A stretch of 64,000 nucleotides of DNA from Pseudomonadales bacterium. Lineage in GTDB: Bacteria; Pseudomonadota; Gammaproteobacteria; Pseudomonadales; Azotimanducaceae. The number at the start of each line of letters is the position of its first letter. Position 1 is the stretch's first letter. The position numbers and the translations under genes are program-made. The stretch is from the NCBI GenBank assembly GCA_016763855.1, contig JAESSY010000194.1, positions 1 to 64,000 of the forward strand, given 5' to 3'. Shown here in pieces: positions 1 through 8,476 of the stretch. Below the pieces are notes generated by a model, which was not told the DNA's origin, did not search any database, and saw only the letters and a list, made by a program, of their open reading frames with translations.

Positions 1-2
1 GC

Positions 3-194
3 AAGTGCGGCGGTGACAAAGCTAAAGGCGAAGGCAAATGCGGCGAAGGTAAGTGCGGCGGTGACAAAGCTAAAGGCGAAGGCAAATGCGGCGAAGGTAA
101 GTGCGGCGGTGACAAAGCTAAAGGCGAAGGCAAATGTGGCGGCGACAAAGCTAAAGGTGAAGGCAAATGTGGCGAAGGTAAGTGCGGCGATTAA
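3..194 (+). CDS. hvfA: C-terminal part of HvfA/bufferin-like Cys-rich RiPP precursor (5' truncated by window edge)
   Basis: Frame 3 reads KCGGDKAKGEGKCGEGKCGGDKAKGEGKCGEGKCGGDKAKGEGKCGGDKAKGEGKCGEGKCGD*, with repeated EGKCG motifs, stop TAA at 192-194, followed 48 bp later by a DUF692 gene. Confidence 0.88.
   Translation, partial: KCGGDKAKGEGKCGEGKCGGDKAKGEGKCGEGKCGGDKAKGEGKCGGDKAKGEGKCGEGKCGD
3..194 (+). repeat. In-frame tandem repeat, 48-bp unit (KCGGDKAKGEGKCGEG), encoding the EGKCG array
   Basis: Units at 3-50 and 51-98 are near identical; 99-194 is a rearranged or partial continuation. Confidence 0.92.
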
Positions 195-242
195 GTCATA
201 CGCCAGAAAAGCTTTCATCAGTAAGAGGGCGTATACAAGATT

Positions 243-1112
243 ATGTGCAATAAAGTAAAAATCCAAGGAGCCGGTCTCGGTCTGCGACGTTCGATGGCGT
301 TTCAGTTCAGTGAAACTACTCCGGATGGAATCGACTTCCTCGAAGTAGCTCCAGAAAATTGGATTGGAATAGGGGGACGATTTGCAAAACAGCTCAGAGC
401 AATTACAGAGCGTACCCCACTTATTGCACATGGTCTTTCGCTCTCTATCGGTGGTCCTGCACCACTAGATGAAGATCTGGTGCATGCTATAAAGGATTTT
501 ATGGCATTGCACCGGGTTCCAATCTATAGCGAACATTTGAGTTATAGCAACGATGGAGGTCAACTTTACGACTTGCTACCACTTCCCTTCACAGAGGAAA
601 CCGTTAACTATGTTGCCGAACGTGTCGGTCGAGTTCAGGATATTTTAGGACAACGCATCGCACTGGAAAATGCCTCATACTATTTAAGCCCAAAACAATC
701 TCTTACCGAACCCGAATTTATTAAAGCAGTGGTAGAAAAAGCCGACTGCAATATGCTGCTTGATGTGAACAATGTCTATGTCAATAGCGTTAACCACAAC
801 TACGACCCAATGGCCTTTATACGAGATATGCCAGCAGAACGTATCGTCTATCTGCATGTCGCAGGTCATTATCTGGAAGATGACGGCATCATTGTGGATA
901 CTCACGGTGCTGATATTGTTGACCCAGTCTGGGCTTTATTGGATCAAACTTACCAGACCATCGGTATTAGACCCACTCTGTTAGAGCGTGATTTTAATAT
1001 CCCTCCCATTGATGAGTTGATGAAGGAAATTGGACATATCAAGACAACTCAGAAGAAGTTGTCGCATATTTCGGGAGGAAATAGTGGCCAAGCTCACGCC
1101 CTTATCCTCTAG
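243..1112 (+). CDS. hvfB: DUF692 / MNIO family multinuclear iron oxygenase (HvfB/BufB-like)
   Basis: GAGLGLRRS, DFLEVAPENWIG, HGLSLSIGG, YSEHLSYS, ALENASYYL, LLDVNNVYVNSVNH and HVAGHY motifs typical of DUF692. Confidence 0.93.
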   Translation: MCNKVKIQGAGLGLRRSMAFQFSETTPDGIDFLEVAPENWIGIGGRFAKQLRAITERTPLIAHGLSLSIGGPAPLDEDLVHAIKDFMALHRVPIYSEHLSYSNDGGQLYDLLPLPFTEETVNYVAERVGRVQDILGQRIALENASYYLSPKQSLTEPEFIKAVVEKADCNMLLDVNNVYVNSVNHNYDPMAFIRDMPAERIVYLHVAGHYLEDDGIIVDTHGADIVDPVWALLDQTYQTIGIRPTLLERDFNIPPIDELMKEIGHIKTTQKKLSHISGGNSGQAHALIL

Positions 1113-1839
1113 TTCCGAGCTGTATCAACTGCAAAGCAACTTCACTGGACATTTAAGAAATCCAGATCTTGTACCTGTACCCGAGGGCTTAGACCCGAGG
1201 CGAATGGAAATATACAGCAAACTGATATTTCACAATATTTCTTCATTGGTAAGCGAGTTTTATCCGGTGATCCATTCTATGGCGACGGAAGAAGAATGGG
1301 ATCGACTGATTAGAGAATTTTTCATCACCTATCGTGCAGAAACCCCTTATTTCCCGAAACTAGCTGAAGAATTTCTGCTGTTTCTCCTGGGCAGAGAAGG
1401 TGCAAATGATACGCCCGATTATTTTCACTCTTTAGCCCACTACGAATGGTTAGAACTCGGTCTTTTCATCTCTGAATCAGAGTTACCCAACGAGATTCTT
1501 AATGAAGCCAGTCTAAAAAACAATACATTGCGTTTAAGTGAACTTGCTACTCCCATTGCCTATAATTATCCGGTTCACCAAATTCAATCTGGTTGGAAAG
1601 AGCATGATCAAGCCACCTTCTTATTACTATTCAGAGATTCTGATGACTCTGTACGCTTCTTTGAACTACAACCCTTGGCTTATGAGCTGTTGAAAGCCAT
1701 GCAAGATAATAGCGGCCTAAAAATTGTTGATTGGCTGAGCGACAAGGCAATTGAATTCAAACAATCGGATGTCGATGCTTTTGTTAATGCAGGAATAGGA
1801 TTGGTGCAACAATTCAATCAGGAAAAGCTTTTTTATTAA
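1084..1839 (+). CDS. hvfC: DUF2063 family protein (HvfC/BufC-like partner of MNIO)
   Basis: ORF 1030-1839. GTG at 1084 preceded by GGGAGGAAATA is the more likely start (29-bp overlap with hvfB). DUF2063-like N-terminus (LQSNFTGHLRNPD...EIYSKLIFHNISSLVSEFYPVI) and position. Confidence 0.85.
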   Translation: MAKLTPLSSSSELYQLQSNFTGHLRNPDLVPVPEGLDPRRMEIYSKLIFHNISSLVSEFYPVIHSMATEEEWDRLIREFFITYRAETPYFPKLAEEFLLFLLGREGANDTPDYFHSLAHYEWLELGLFISESELPNEILNEASLKNNTLRLSELATPIAYNYPVHQIQSGWKEHDQATFLLLFRDSDDSVRFFELQPLAYELLKAMQDNSGLKIVDWLSDKAIEFKQSDVDAFVNAGIGLVQQFNQEKLFY

Positions 1840-2164
1840 CAAGCCTTTTCTATCAACAACCGGTGCTGTTTTTAACAGAAAAAAAACCTCAAGCAGAAGA
1901 GTCTCAATCAATCTAATTCGCGAACACTTTCTAATACCAAATATTGTTCTTACTGATCCTGGAAAGTAATGCGGACGTGTTACGCCGTGCCTTCTGATTT
2001 TATAAGCACTAGAACACGTATTAAAGGAAAAGATATACCGAGCTATGCTCGAATAAAATGAACTAACAAAGGGGTTTTACCGGTCATATATTACTAAGTT
2101 TTTACAAAAGAAAATCAACTACAAATTCATCAAGAATATAAAATTAATCACAGGAAATGACTCG

Positions 2165-2767
2165 ATGATACAACTATTAAACAGCTTCCAGAACTTGCTT
2201 GATTACTTCCAGAAACTGGATTTTCTTGCCCCTCTCTTAATACGCATTTATTTAGTGCCGATATTTTATATGGCCGGAATTCAAAAGTTTAACGGTTTTG
2301 AAGATACTGTAAATTGGTTCGGCAATCCTGACTGGGGCTTAGGTCTCCCCTTCCCGTGGATACTAGCATTTCTAGTAGTAGCAGCAGAGTTAGGAGGTGC
2401 TTTTTTACTGCTTGTTGGACTAGCAACCAGATGGATCAGCATTCCATTAATGATAACCATGCTTGTTGCGGCCTTAACCGTACATATACAAAATGGTTGG
2501 TTAGCAATCGCGACAGGAAGCGGCCCTTTTGCGACGGACCGAACAATCGAAGCAGTAGAAAGGCTCGATCGTGCAAAATCAATATTGCAGGAAAACAGTA
2601 ACTACAGCTGGTTGACAGAAAATGGTTCAATTGTTGTCTTGAATAACGGGATTGAATTTGCCGCAACCTATTTTATTTTATTACTAGCGCTTTTCTTCAT
2701 CGGAGGTGGTAAATACATCAGCATGGATTATTGGATTCATCGTCGATTTCGCACTGAGACCGCATAA
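2165..2767 (+). CDS. DoxX family membrane protein
   Basis: LIRIYLVPIFYMAGIQKFNGF...AAELGGAFLLLVGLATRW, typical DoxX; commonly encoded with DUF692/DUF2063. Confidence 0.85.
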   Translation: MIQLLNSFQNLLDYFQKLDFLAPLLIRIYLVPIFYMAGIQKFNGFEDTVNWFGNPDWGLGLPFPWILAFLVVAAELGGAFLLLVGLATRWISIPLMITMLVAALTVHIQNGWLAIATGSGPFATDRTIEAVERLDRAKSILQENSNYSWLTENGSIVVLNNGIEFAATYFILLLALFFIGGGKYISMDYWIHRRFRTETA

Positions 2768-2819
2768 ATCACCACTTAATGGTATATCTGCCGTAACCTA
2801 GTAAGACATACACCATAAG

Positions 2820-2844
2820 CCTTTGATTTTCATACTATCAAAGG
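2820..2844. other. Perfect 8-bp inverted repeat (CCTTTGAT-N9-ATCAAAGG) downstream of doxX
   Basis: Direct reading; no U-tract follows on the + strand. Confidence 0.5.
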
Positions 2845-2971
2845 TTGGCACAAGGTTTGCTAATGATTAAGAGATAATAGTTAAGCGCTAGCTATGAATA
2901 GCGCAATAAGTAGCACTACGATTAGCAGCACGATTGGAAACTCAATTATCAAACCTAGAATAGGACAAGAC

Positions 2972-3343
2972 ATGACTCATTTTTTAAAACTCATAGCTTT
3001 ACTCATATTACTAACAAGCCTCAGTGCCTGCGTTGTGGCTATTGGCAATGATGGATGGGACGAGGACGGACAAGGCTGGAAAAGTCGTCAGGAAAAAAAC
3101 ATGCGTTATATCAACCGTCTGGATCTTGGCACGAGCATCGCTTTAATTGAGTCAGATCTTGGAACACCTGATTTTAGTGATTCCTTCCAAAGAAATGGCG
3201 AAGTATTTCAAGTAATTTATTATCGCACTCACCACAAAGAAAGTGATGGTAATACAAGCAGGGATGAAACTACCCCGCTCGTTTTTATAGACAAAGTCTT
3301 AGTTGGATGGGGAGCTCTTGCAATAGAGAAAGCAACCAAATAG
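2972..3343 (+). CDS. DUF3192-like lipoprotein
   Basis: Lipobox LTSLSAC after MTHFLKLIALLILL; MRYINRLDLGTSIALIESDLGTPDFSDSF typical of DUF3192. Track start 2894 is probably too far upstream. Confidence 0.75.
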   Translation: MTHFLKLIALLILLTSLSACVVAIGNDGWDEDGQGWKSRQEKNMRYINRLDLGTSIALIESDLGTPDFSDSFQRNGEVFQVIYYRTHHKESDGNTSRDETTPLVFIDKVLVGWGALAIEKATK

Positions 3344-3387
3344 AAGCGCATCTGACATTAATGCCTCAGTATTTATTGCGGCTCTTA

Positions 3388-4647
3388 TTACTGCTTTTGT
3401 GAAAAGCGTGACAGTTTTTTCTTAAGTAAAGTGTTCTTAAGCCGAGCGTACTGGGGCAAGCCATTTTTAAACGGAGGATAGTCTTCGCCCACAATAAGCG
3501 GTGCAAGATAATCCCGCCCCTTTGGCGTAATACCAAAACCATCTCGGCTAATATAATTCCTTGGCATTTTCTTCTCTACGTTTGCAACCTTTGACAGAGG
3601 TGCAGAACCAATGCTCCATCTATATTTTTGCGTATTCGCCCTGACAATAGTTGGCATAACTGCATTCTTACCTGCGACGGCAAAATCCACGGCAGCTTTT
3701 CCCATTGCATATGCCTGATCTACATCTGTCTTCGAAGCAATATGCCTTGCTGCACGCTGCAAATAATCTGCCAGTGCCCAGTGGCATTTATATCCATGAG
3801 CCTCTTTGATCATGTTCACCAGGGTGGGTGCAACCCCCCCTAATTGTATATGACCAAAAGCATCCTTTAAGCCCGCATCCGCGACAAATCTTCCATCAGC
3901 ATATTGAGTACCCTCTGAGGCAACGACCACACAGTAGCCCACTTTTGAAACCGTATCTTTCACCTTATTCAAGAACAGTTGTTTATCAAAATCTATTTCG
4001 GGAAACAAAATAATATGCGGCGGATCATTTTTTTCATCTTTTGCTAAGCCGGCTGCGGCTGCAATCCATCCAGCATGTCGCCCCATAACTTCAAGGACGA
4101 ATACTTTTGTCGAAGAAGCCGACATAGACGCCACATCCAGACCCGCTTCTCGGGTTGAAACCGCGACATACTTTGCAACGGAACCAAAACCAGGACAACA
4201 GTCGGTAAAAGGTAGATCGTTATCCACTGTCTTAGGTATACCTATACAAGTAATGGGGTATCCCAAGTCTGCACTGATCTGACTTACCTTGTTTGCAGTA
4301 TCCTGAGAATCGCCGCCGCCATTGTAGAAAAAGTATCCGATGTTGTGTGCTTTAAACACATCGATTATTCGGACGTATTCCGCCTCACTTTCTTCAAAAC
4401 CTTTTAGCTTGTATCGACAGGAACCAAATGCCCCTGCTGGTGTATACCGTAAAGACGCTATTACCGAACGACTCTCTTTAGATGTATCGATTAGTTCTTC
4501 TTCCAGAGCGCCAATAATGCCATTTTTGCCGGCAAAGACTTTTCCAACTGAGCGGTAGGTTCGAGCTGTCTCAATTACACCACAGGCACTGGCGTTGATG
4601 ACGGCTGTCACACCGCCAGACTGAGCATAAAATATATTCTTCGCCAC
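3388..4647 (-). CDS. pfp: 6-phosphofructokinase, pyrophosphate-dependent type
   Basis: AQSGGVTAVINAS, FYNGGGDSQDTANK, GIPKTVDNDLPFTD (Lys in PKTVDND is typical of PPi-PFK), EVMGRHAGWIA. Confidence 0.88.
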   Translation of the reverse strand: MAKNIFYAQSGGVTAVINASACGVIETARTYRSVGKVFAGKNGIIGALEEELIDTSKESRSVIASLRYTPAGAFGSCRYKLKGFEESEAEYVRIIDVFKAHNIGYFFYNGGGDSQDTANKVSQISADLGYPITCIGIPKTVDNDLPFTDCCPGFGSVAKYVAVSTREAGLDVASMSASSTKVFVLEVMGRHAGWIAAAAGLAKDEKNDPPHIILFPEIDFDKQLFLNKVKDTVSKVGYCVVVASEGTQYADGRFVADAGLKDAFGHIQLGGVAPTLVNMIKEAHGYKCHWALADYLQRAARHIASKTDVDQAYAMGKAAVDFAVAGKNAVMPTIVRANTQKYRWSIGSAPLSKVANVEKKMPRNYISRDGFGITPKGRDYLAPLIVGEDYPPFKNGLPQYARLKNTLLKKKLSRFSQKQ

Positions 4648-4722
4648 AATATTCCTCTTTTGTTAGGATTCAATTTTACGTTGGTTTTTTGCTTTAAAGA
4701 AGCCAATAACGCTTACCAAGGG

Positions 4723-5859
4723 TTACAATCCTTTTGCAGTTTCTTCGATAAGCCAATCCACCACATCAATCAAGGCGTCTTGCTGACTATGTCCTGAATT
4801 TAAACTTCTTTCATAAACATCTATTTGCCGATGCGCACTGGTTCCTTGAGACAATATATCAGGCAAACGATTTAGCTCTGCTTCACAACCCAAAGCTTTG
4901 GCATCTTCAGCGACAAAATTCATCAATTCAGCCAACAACTGATCGAATGGCACGACTTCTCCTTTTGCAAAATCAATCATGCCTTCATCGGTCGAGTATC
5001 GCATAGCGCGCCAACGATTTTCATTAATCAACATCTTGGCATAGACACGCCAACGTTGGTTGTCTCTCCTTAATCGATATAGCATACGTAATAGGCATAC
5101 AGTCAGTGCAACCATGCTTGCTGCATGCTCAGCATTAGTACATACATCCATTATCCTTGTTTCAAGGGTGGGGAATCTTGCACTGGGTCTCAAGTCCCAC
5201 CAAATTCGACTAGCATCTTCCATCAAACCTGCCCCGATTAGAATTGCTACGTGCCGCTCGTACTCAGCGAAACTGGTAAATTCTTCAGGCAGCCCTGTTC
5301 TTGGCAGACCATCGAATACAGTCAATCGATAAGATTTTAAGCCCGTATTCTCTCCTTCCCAAAAAGGGGAGGAACAAGACAAAGAAAGTAAGTGCGGTAA
5401 AAAATAGGAGAGCTGGCTCATCAGGTCGATTCGAAGTTCTCTATCTTCAATCCCTACATGCACATGCATACCACATATGAGTAAGCGCTTCGCAGCTGCC
5501 TGCATTTCACGGGTTAAATCAATATACCGGTCTTTATCTGTCTGCTTTTGCGTCATCCACCGTGCGAAAGGGTGGGTGGATACAGCAATCGGTGCATATC
5601 CATGCTTGTTTGCAATATCCTTAATCACTTTTCTTAATGCTTTCAGCTCGTTTGCTGCGCTTGTCACATCCGCGCGAACTTTTGTACCAATTTCAATTTG
5701 AGACCGCATCAATTCGGAACTAACTTGTTCACCACAGGCTGCAACGCATTCAGCCATTAAGCTTGGGGGAGGATCAGTCACTAAATCCCTAGTTTGAAGA
5801 TCCACCAGCAAGTATTCCTCTTCAACACCTAATGTAAATGCAGGTTCTTTGATATTCAT
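4723..5859 (-). CDS. ybdK: YbdK-type carboxylate-amine ligase (GCS2 family)
   Basis: FTLGVEEEYLLVD, GMHVHVGIED, RPSARFPTLETRIMDVCT, RWRAMRY. Confidence 0.9.
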   Translation of the reverse strand: MNIKEPAFTLGVEEEYLLVDLQTRDLVTDPPPSLMAECVAACGEQVSSELMRSQIEIGTKVRADVTSAANELKALRKVIKDIANKHGYAPIAVSTHPFARWMTQKQTDKDRYIDLTREMQAAAKRLLICGMHVHVGIEDRELRIDLMSQLSYFLPHLLSLSCSSPFWEGENTGLKSYRLTVFDGLPRTGLPEEFTSFAEYERHVAILIGAGLMEDASRIWWDLRPSARFPTLETRIMDVCTNAEHAASMVALTVCLLRMLYRLRRDNQRWRVYAKMLINENRWRAMRYSTDEGMIDFAKGEVVPFDQLLAELMNFVAEDAKALGCEAELNRLPDILSQGTSAHRQIDVYERSLNSGHSQQDALIDVVDWLIEETAKGL

Positions 5860-5947
5860 TCCAGTCTTCCCGAAATTTTTATTGCAGCCACTGTGGGACT
5901 GAATCGTGGGTTATAATAACGCTTCTTGACCCCGACAATACAGACCA

Positions 5948-7000
5948 ATGACACAGAGTACACCCAATTCTTTCAAACACTGGCATATGCCGCAAGCAGA
6001 TGCCGTTGGAAAGAATCACATAGAATTCATTAAGATTCTGGGAGGACCAACCTGGATCACAATCGACGGCAAAGATACGAGCCGACAACGCGCCATAGTG
6101 ACTTTGTTGCACGGCAACGAACCTTCAGGTCTTAAAGCTATTCATCAATTCATACTTAGCGGTAGAAAACCAGAAACAAACCTGGGCATCTTTGTCGTGT
6201 CAGTTAATGCCGCCTTACTCCACCCTTATTTTTCACATCGGTATCTACCAGGGGAGGCTGATTTTAATCGCTGCTTTAAGGTAAAGGGCTTTAAAGAGTC
6301 AAGGGAGAGTAATCAGGAAATACTGGCTGGAAAAATTTCAAACACACTAAAATCCTATGCACCTGAGGCCATTATAGACACACACAATACTTCCGCTCAC
6401 AGTGATATATTTGGTGTCACTGTGTCATCTGAAAAAACCGTCCTGCAAGTCGCAGGTCTGTTTTCCCGAAAGCTCGTCGTATTGGATCAGGTTTTAGGTA
6501 CGCTCATTGAGCAGGACTTATCTTGCCCTATTGTAACGATTGAGTTCGGCGGATTTCTCGATCCCAAAGCAGATAAGCTTGCTCAAAATACCTTGGATAA
6601 GTTCATTGAAGCAAGCTCGCTCTTTCGGGACGAACCTAAAGATATTCAACTATTAGAAAGACCTCTAAGATTAGAGATCAATAGTACTGCAAACTTACAT
6701 TACTCATCCTCTGTTCAGGACGAGGCTGACATTACAATTTTCAATACCATAGACCAAATGAATTTCTCAAAAATTGACGCGAACGTAAGCATAGGATGGA
6801 CAGGTAACAACGGTATTAATGATTTAACGGTTAGATCAAAAGATGGGAACTGTATTGCAGAGGAGCTATTCCACGAAAGCGAAGGATTCATTCTTACGAA
6901 AATTGCCATGACAATCTTCATGGCAACAACAGATGCTTATATTGCTACTAATGATTGCTTAATGTATTTGTGCCCCGAAAACTCAGATGTGAGTGCATGA
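5948..7000 (+). CDS. Succinylglutamate desuccinylase/aspartoacylase family protein
   Basis: VTLLHGNEPSGLKAIHQF, AIIDTHNTSAHSDIFGV, TIEFGG. Confidence 0.85.
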   Translation: MTQSTPNSFKHWHMPQADAVGKNHIEFIKILGGPTWITIDGKDTSRQRAIVTLLHGNEPSGLKAIHQFILSGRKPETNLGIFVVSVNAALLHPYFSHRYLPGEADFNRCFKVKGFKESRESNQEILAGKISNTLKSYAPEAIIDTHNTSAHSDIFGVTVSSEKTVLQVAGLFSRKLVVLDQVLGTLIEQDLSCPIVTIEFGGFLDPKADKLAQNTLDKFIEASSLFRDEPKDIQLLERPLRLEINSTANLHYSSSVQDEADITIFNTIDQMNFSKIDANVSIGWTGNNGINDLTVRSKDGNCIAEELFHESEGFILTKIAMTIFMATTDAYIATNDCLMYLCPENSDVSA

Positions 7001-7392
7001 ATACCTATCAAACAGTATTGGTCGTACACCTTACATCCGTTGTGCTGTCAATTTGCCTTTTTACACTTCGAGGGTTCTGGATGTTAACGGCGAATGATTT
7101 ATTGAATCATAAAATTACCCGCACCCTGCCTCACGTTATCGACACCATTTTATTGGGGGCGGCGATTTTTCTTACGATATTAATACAACATTATCCCGGG
7201 CAAAGCCATTGGCTGAGCGTCAAGGTTATTGCACTACTATTTTATATTGGATTTGGCACGATTGCCTTAAAAAGAGGGAAAACAATGAAGCAAAGGATCC
7301 TAGCACTCATCCTCGCCTGGTTGACCTTTGCCTTCATCGTTTCTGTTGCTGTATACCACCATCCGGCAGGTATATTTGTTCTAGCCTCCTAG
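6997..7392 (+). CDS. SirB2 family membrane protein
   Basis: VLVVHLTSVVLSICLFTLRGFWML...KITRTLPHVIDTILLGAAI; ATG overlaps the upstream stop (ATGA). Track start 6955 is too early. Confidence 0.8.
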   Translation: MNTYQTVLVVHLTSVVLSICLFTLRGFWMLTANDLLNHKITRTLPHVIDTILLGAAIFLTILIQHYPGQSHWLSVKVIALLFYIGFGTIALKRGKTMKQRILALILAWLTFAFIVSVAVYHHPAGIFVLAS

Positions 7393-7414
7393 GAGGCTAT
7401 CCGAGAATAGAAGC

Positions 7415-7858
7415 CTAGTCCTGAATCCTAACCGTCATCACATCACAGGAGACCCCATGCAGAACGCTATTTGCAGTGGAACCCAAGAGTAATTGTAAAC
7501 CTGATTGACCATGCGTACCCATCACAATGAGATCGATATTCTGTTCTTTTACGACATCATGAATTTCATTTGCCGGTTTACCACTTCGAACTAGCCTGTT
7601 CTCACCGTTCACACCTAATTCATCAGCGGTCTTGTTCATTTTCACTATCGCTTCTTTTCTGATACTAGATTCAAGAGATACAATCTGGTCGCCATAGCCC
7701 ATACCGTCAATGGAATATGCCATTGCGAATGGTTCGATTACATGTAAGAGGAATAGCTCAGCTTTGTTATCCTCCACCAACTTTCGACCTTTCGCAATTA
7801 TTTGATCATTGTCACCATGAAAATCTAAGGCTATCAAAACTTTTTGATACATTTCCAT
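7415..7858 (-). CDS. Universal stress protein UspA family
   Basis: YQKVLIALDFHGDN...DLIVMGTHGQSGLQLLLGSTANSVLHGVSCDVMTVR; start at Met28 or Met30 of the track ORF (7858 or 7852). Confidence 0.9.
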   Translation of the reverse strand: MEMYQKVLIALDFHGDNDQIIAKGRKLVEDNKAELFLLHVIEPFAMAYSIDGMGYGDQIVSLESSIRKEAIVKMNKTADELGVNGENRLVRSGKPANEIHDVVKEQNIDLIVMGTHGQSGLQLLLGSTANSVLHGVSCDVMTVRIQD

Positions 7859-7925
7859 CTCCTTTGCTAACGCAGCTTTAAGTTTATTCGTTTGATTATT
7901 GAACCAAAAAAATGATATTACAGCA

Positions 7926-7939
7926 TTGATCCCCGTCAA
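7926..7939. promoter_or_regulatory. FNR/Anr-like box TTGAT-CCCC-GTCAA
   Basis: 13/14 fit to TTGATN4ATCAA counting N as free; lies in the uspA/hsp20 divergent region. Confidence 0.65.
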
Positions 7940-8045
7940 TACAATGTCTGAATTTATCTATAAAAAAATAATTGAGATTTCCTCTTGAATACTGGCATTT
8001 TACCCTTAAAAAAGGAACACGCTAATCAATTTCAGGAGAACAGCC

Positions 8046-8456
8046 ATGAGCCAATTTTTATATTCACCCCTCAGCAGACTCAGCACCTTACAAAGGGAAC
8101 CAAACCAATCGCTTAACAAAAGAGACCACTACGATTGGACGCCGCAGGTCGATATTCAAGAGCTTGAAAAAAACTACATTGTTCTTGTAGATATCCCAGG
8201 CATAGAGGACAAGGATATTGATATCACTTTGGATAAAAATGTTCTAACGATAAAGGGTAAGCGAACATCAACTTTAGATCACAATGTAGAAATAAAAAGG
8301 CAGGAGAGAGTCGTTGGTGAACTGTTTCGTCAATTTACATTACCTGACACAGTAGATGGCGAACACATTAGCGCGAGCTCAAAACTTGGCGTGCTGAGTA
8401 TCGACATTCCGAAGGTTAAGGTAGCCAAGCCCCTCTCTATTGCTATCGCGAGTTGA
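8046..8456 (+). CDS. Hsp20/alpha-crystallin small heat shock protein
   Basis: DWTPQVDIQELEKNYIVLVDIPGIEDKDIDITLDKNVLTIKGKR; SD-like AGGAG upstream. Confidence 0.93.
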   Translation: MSQFLYSPLSRLSTLQREPNQSLNKRDHYDWTPQVDIQELEKNYIVLVDIPGIEDKDIDITLDKNVLTIKGKRTSTLDHNVEIKRQERVVGELFRQFTLPDTVDGEHISASSKLGVLSIDIPKVKVAKPLSIAIAS

Positions 8457-8476
8457 CATGGAGGTTTATCAAGCGA

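Noticed and set aside
3-194. CRISPR array or non-coding satellite
   Set aside because: Repeats are directly tandem with no spacers, keep an open frame giving EGKCG peptides, and precede the MNIO gene.
2820-2844. Rho-independent terminator for the hvf operon
   Set aside because: Good 8-bp stem but A/T-only ends and no following T-run; kept as an inverted repeat only.
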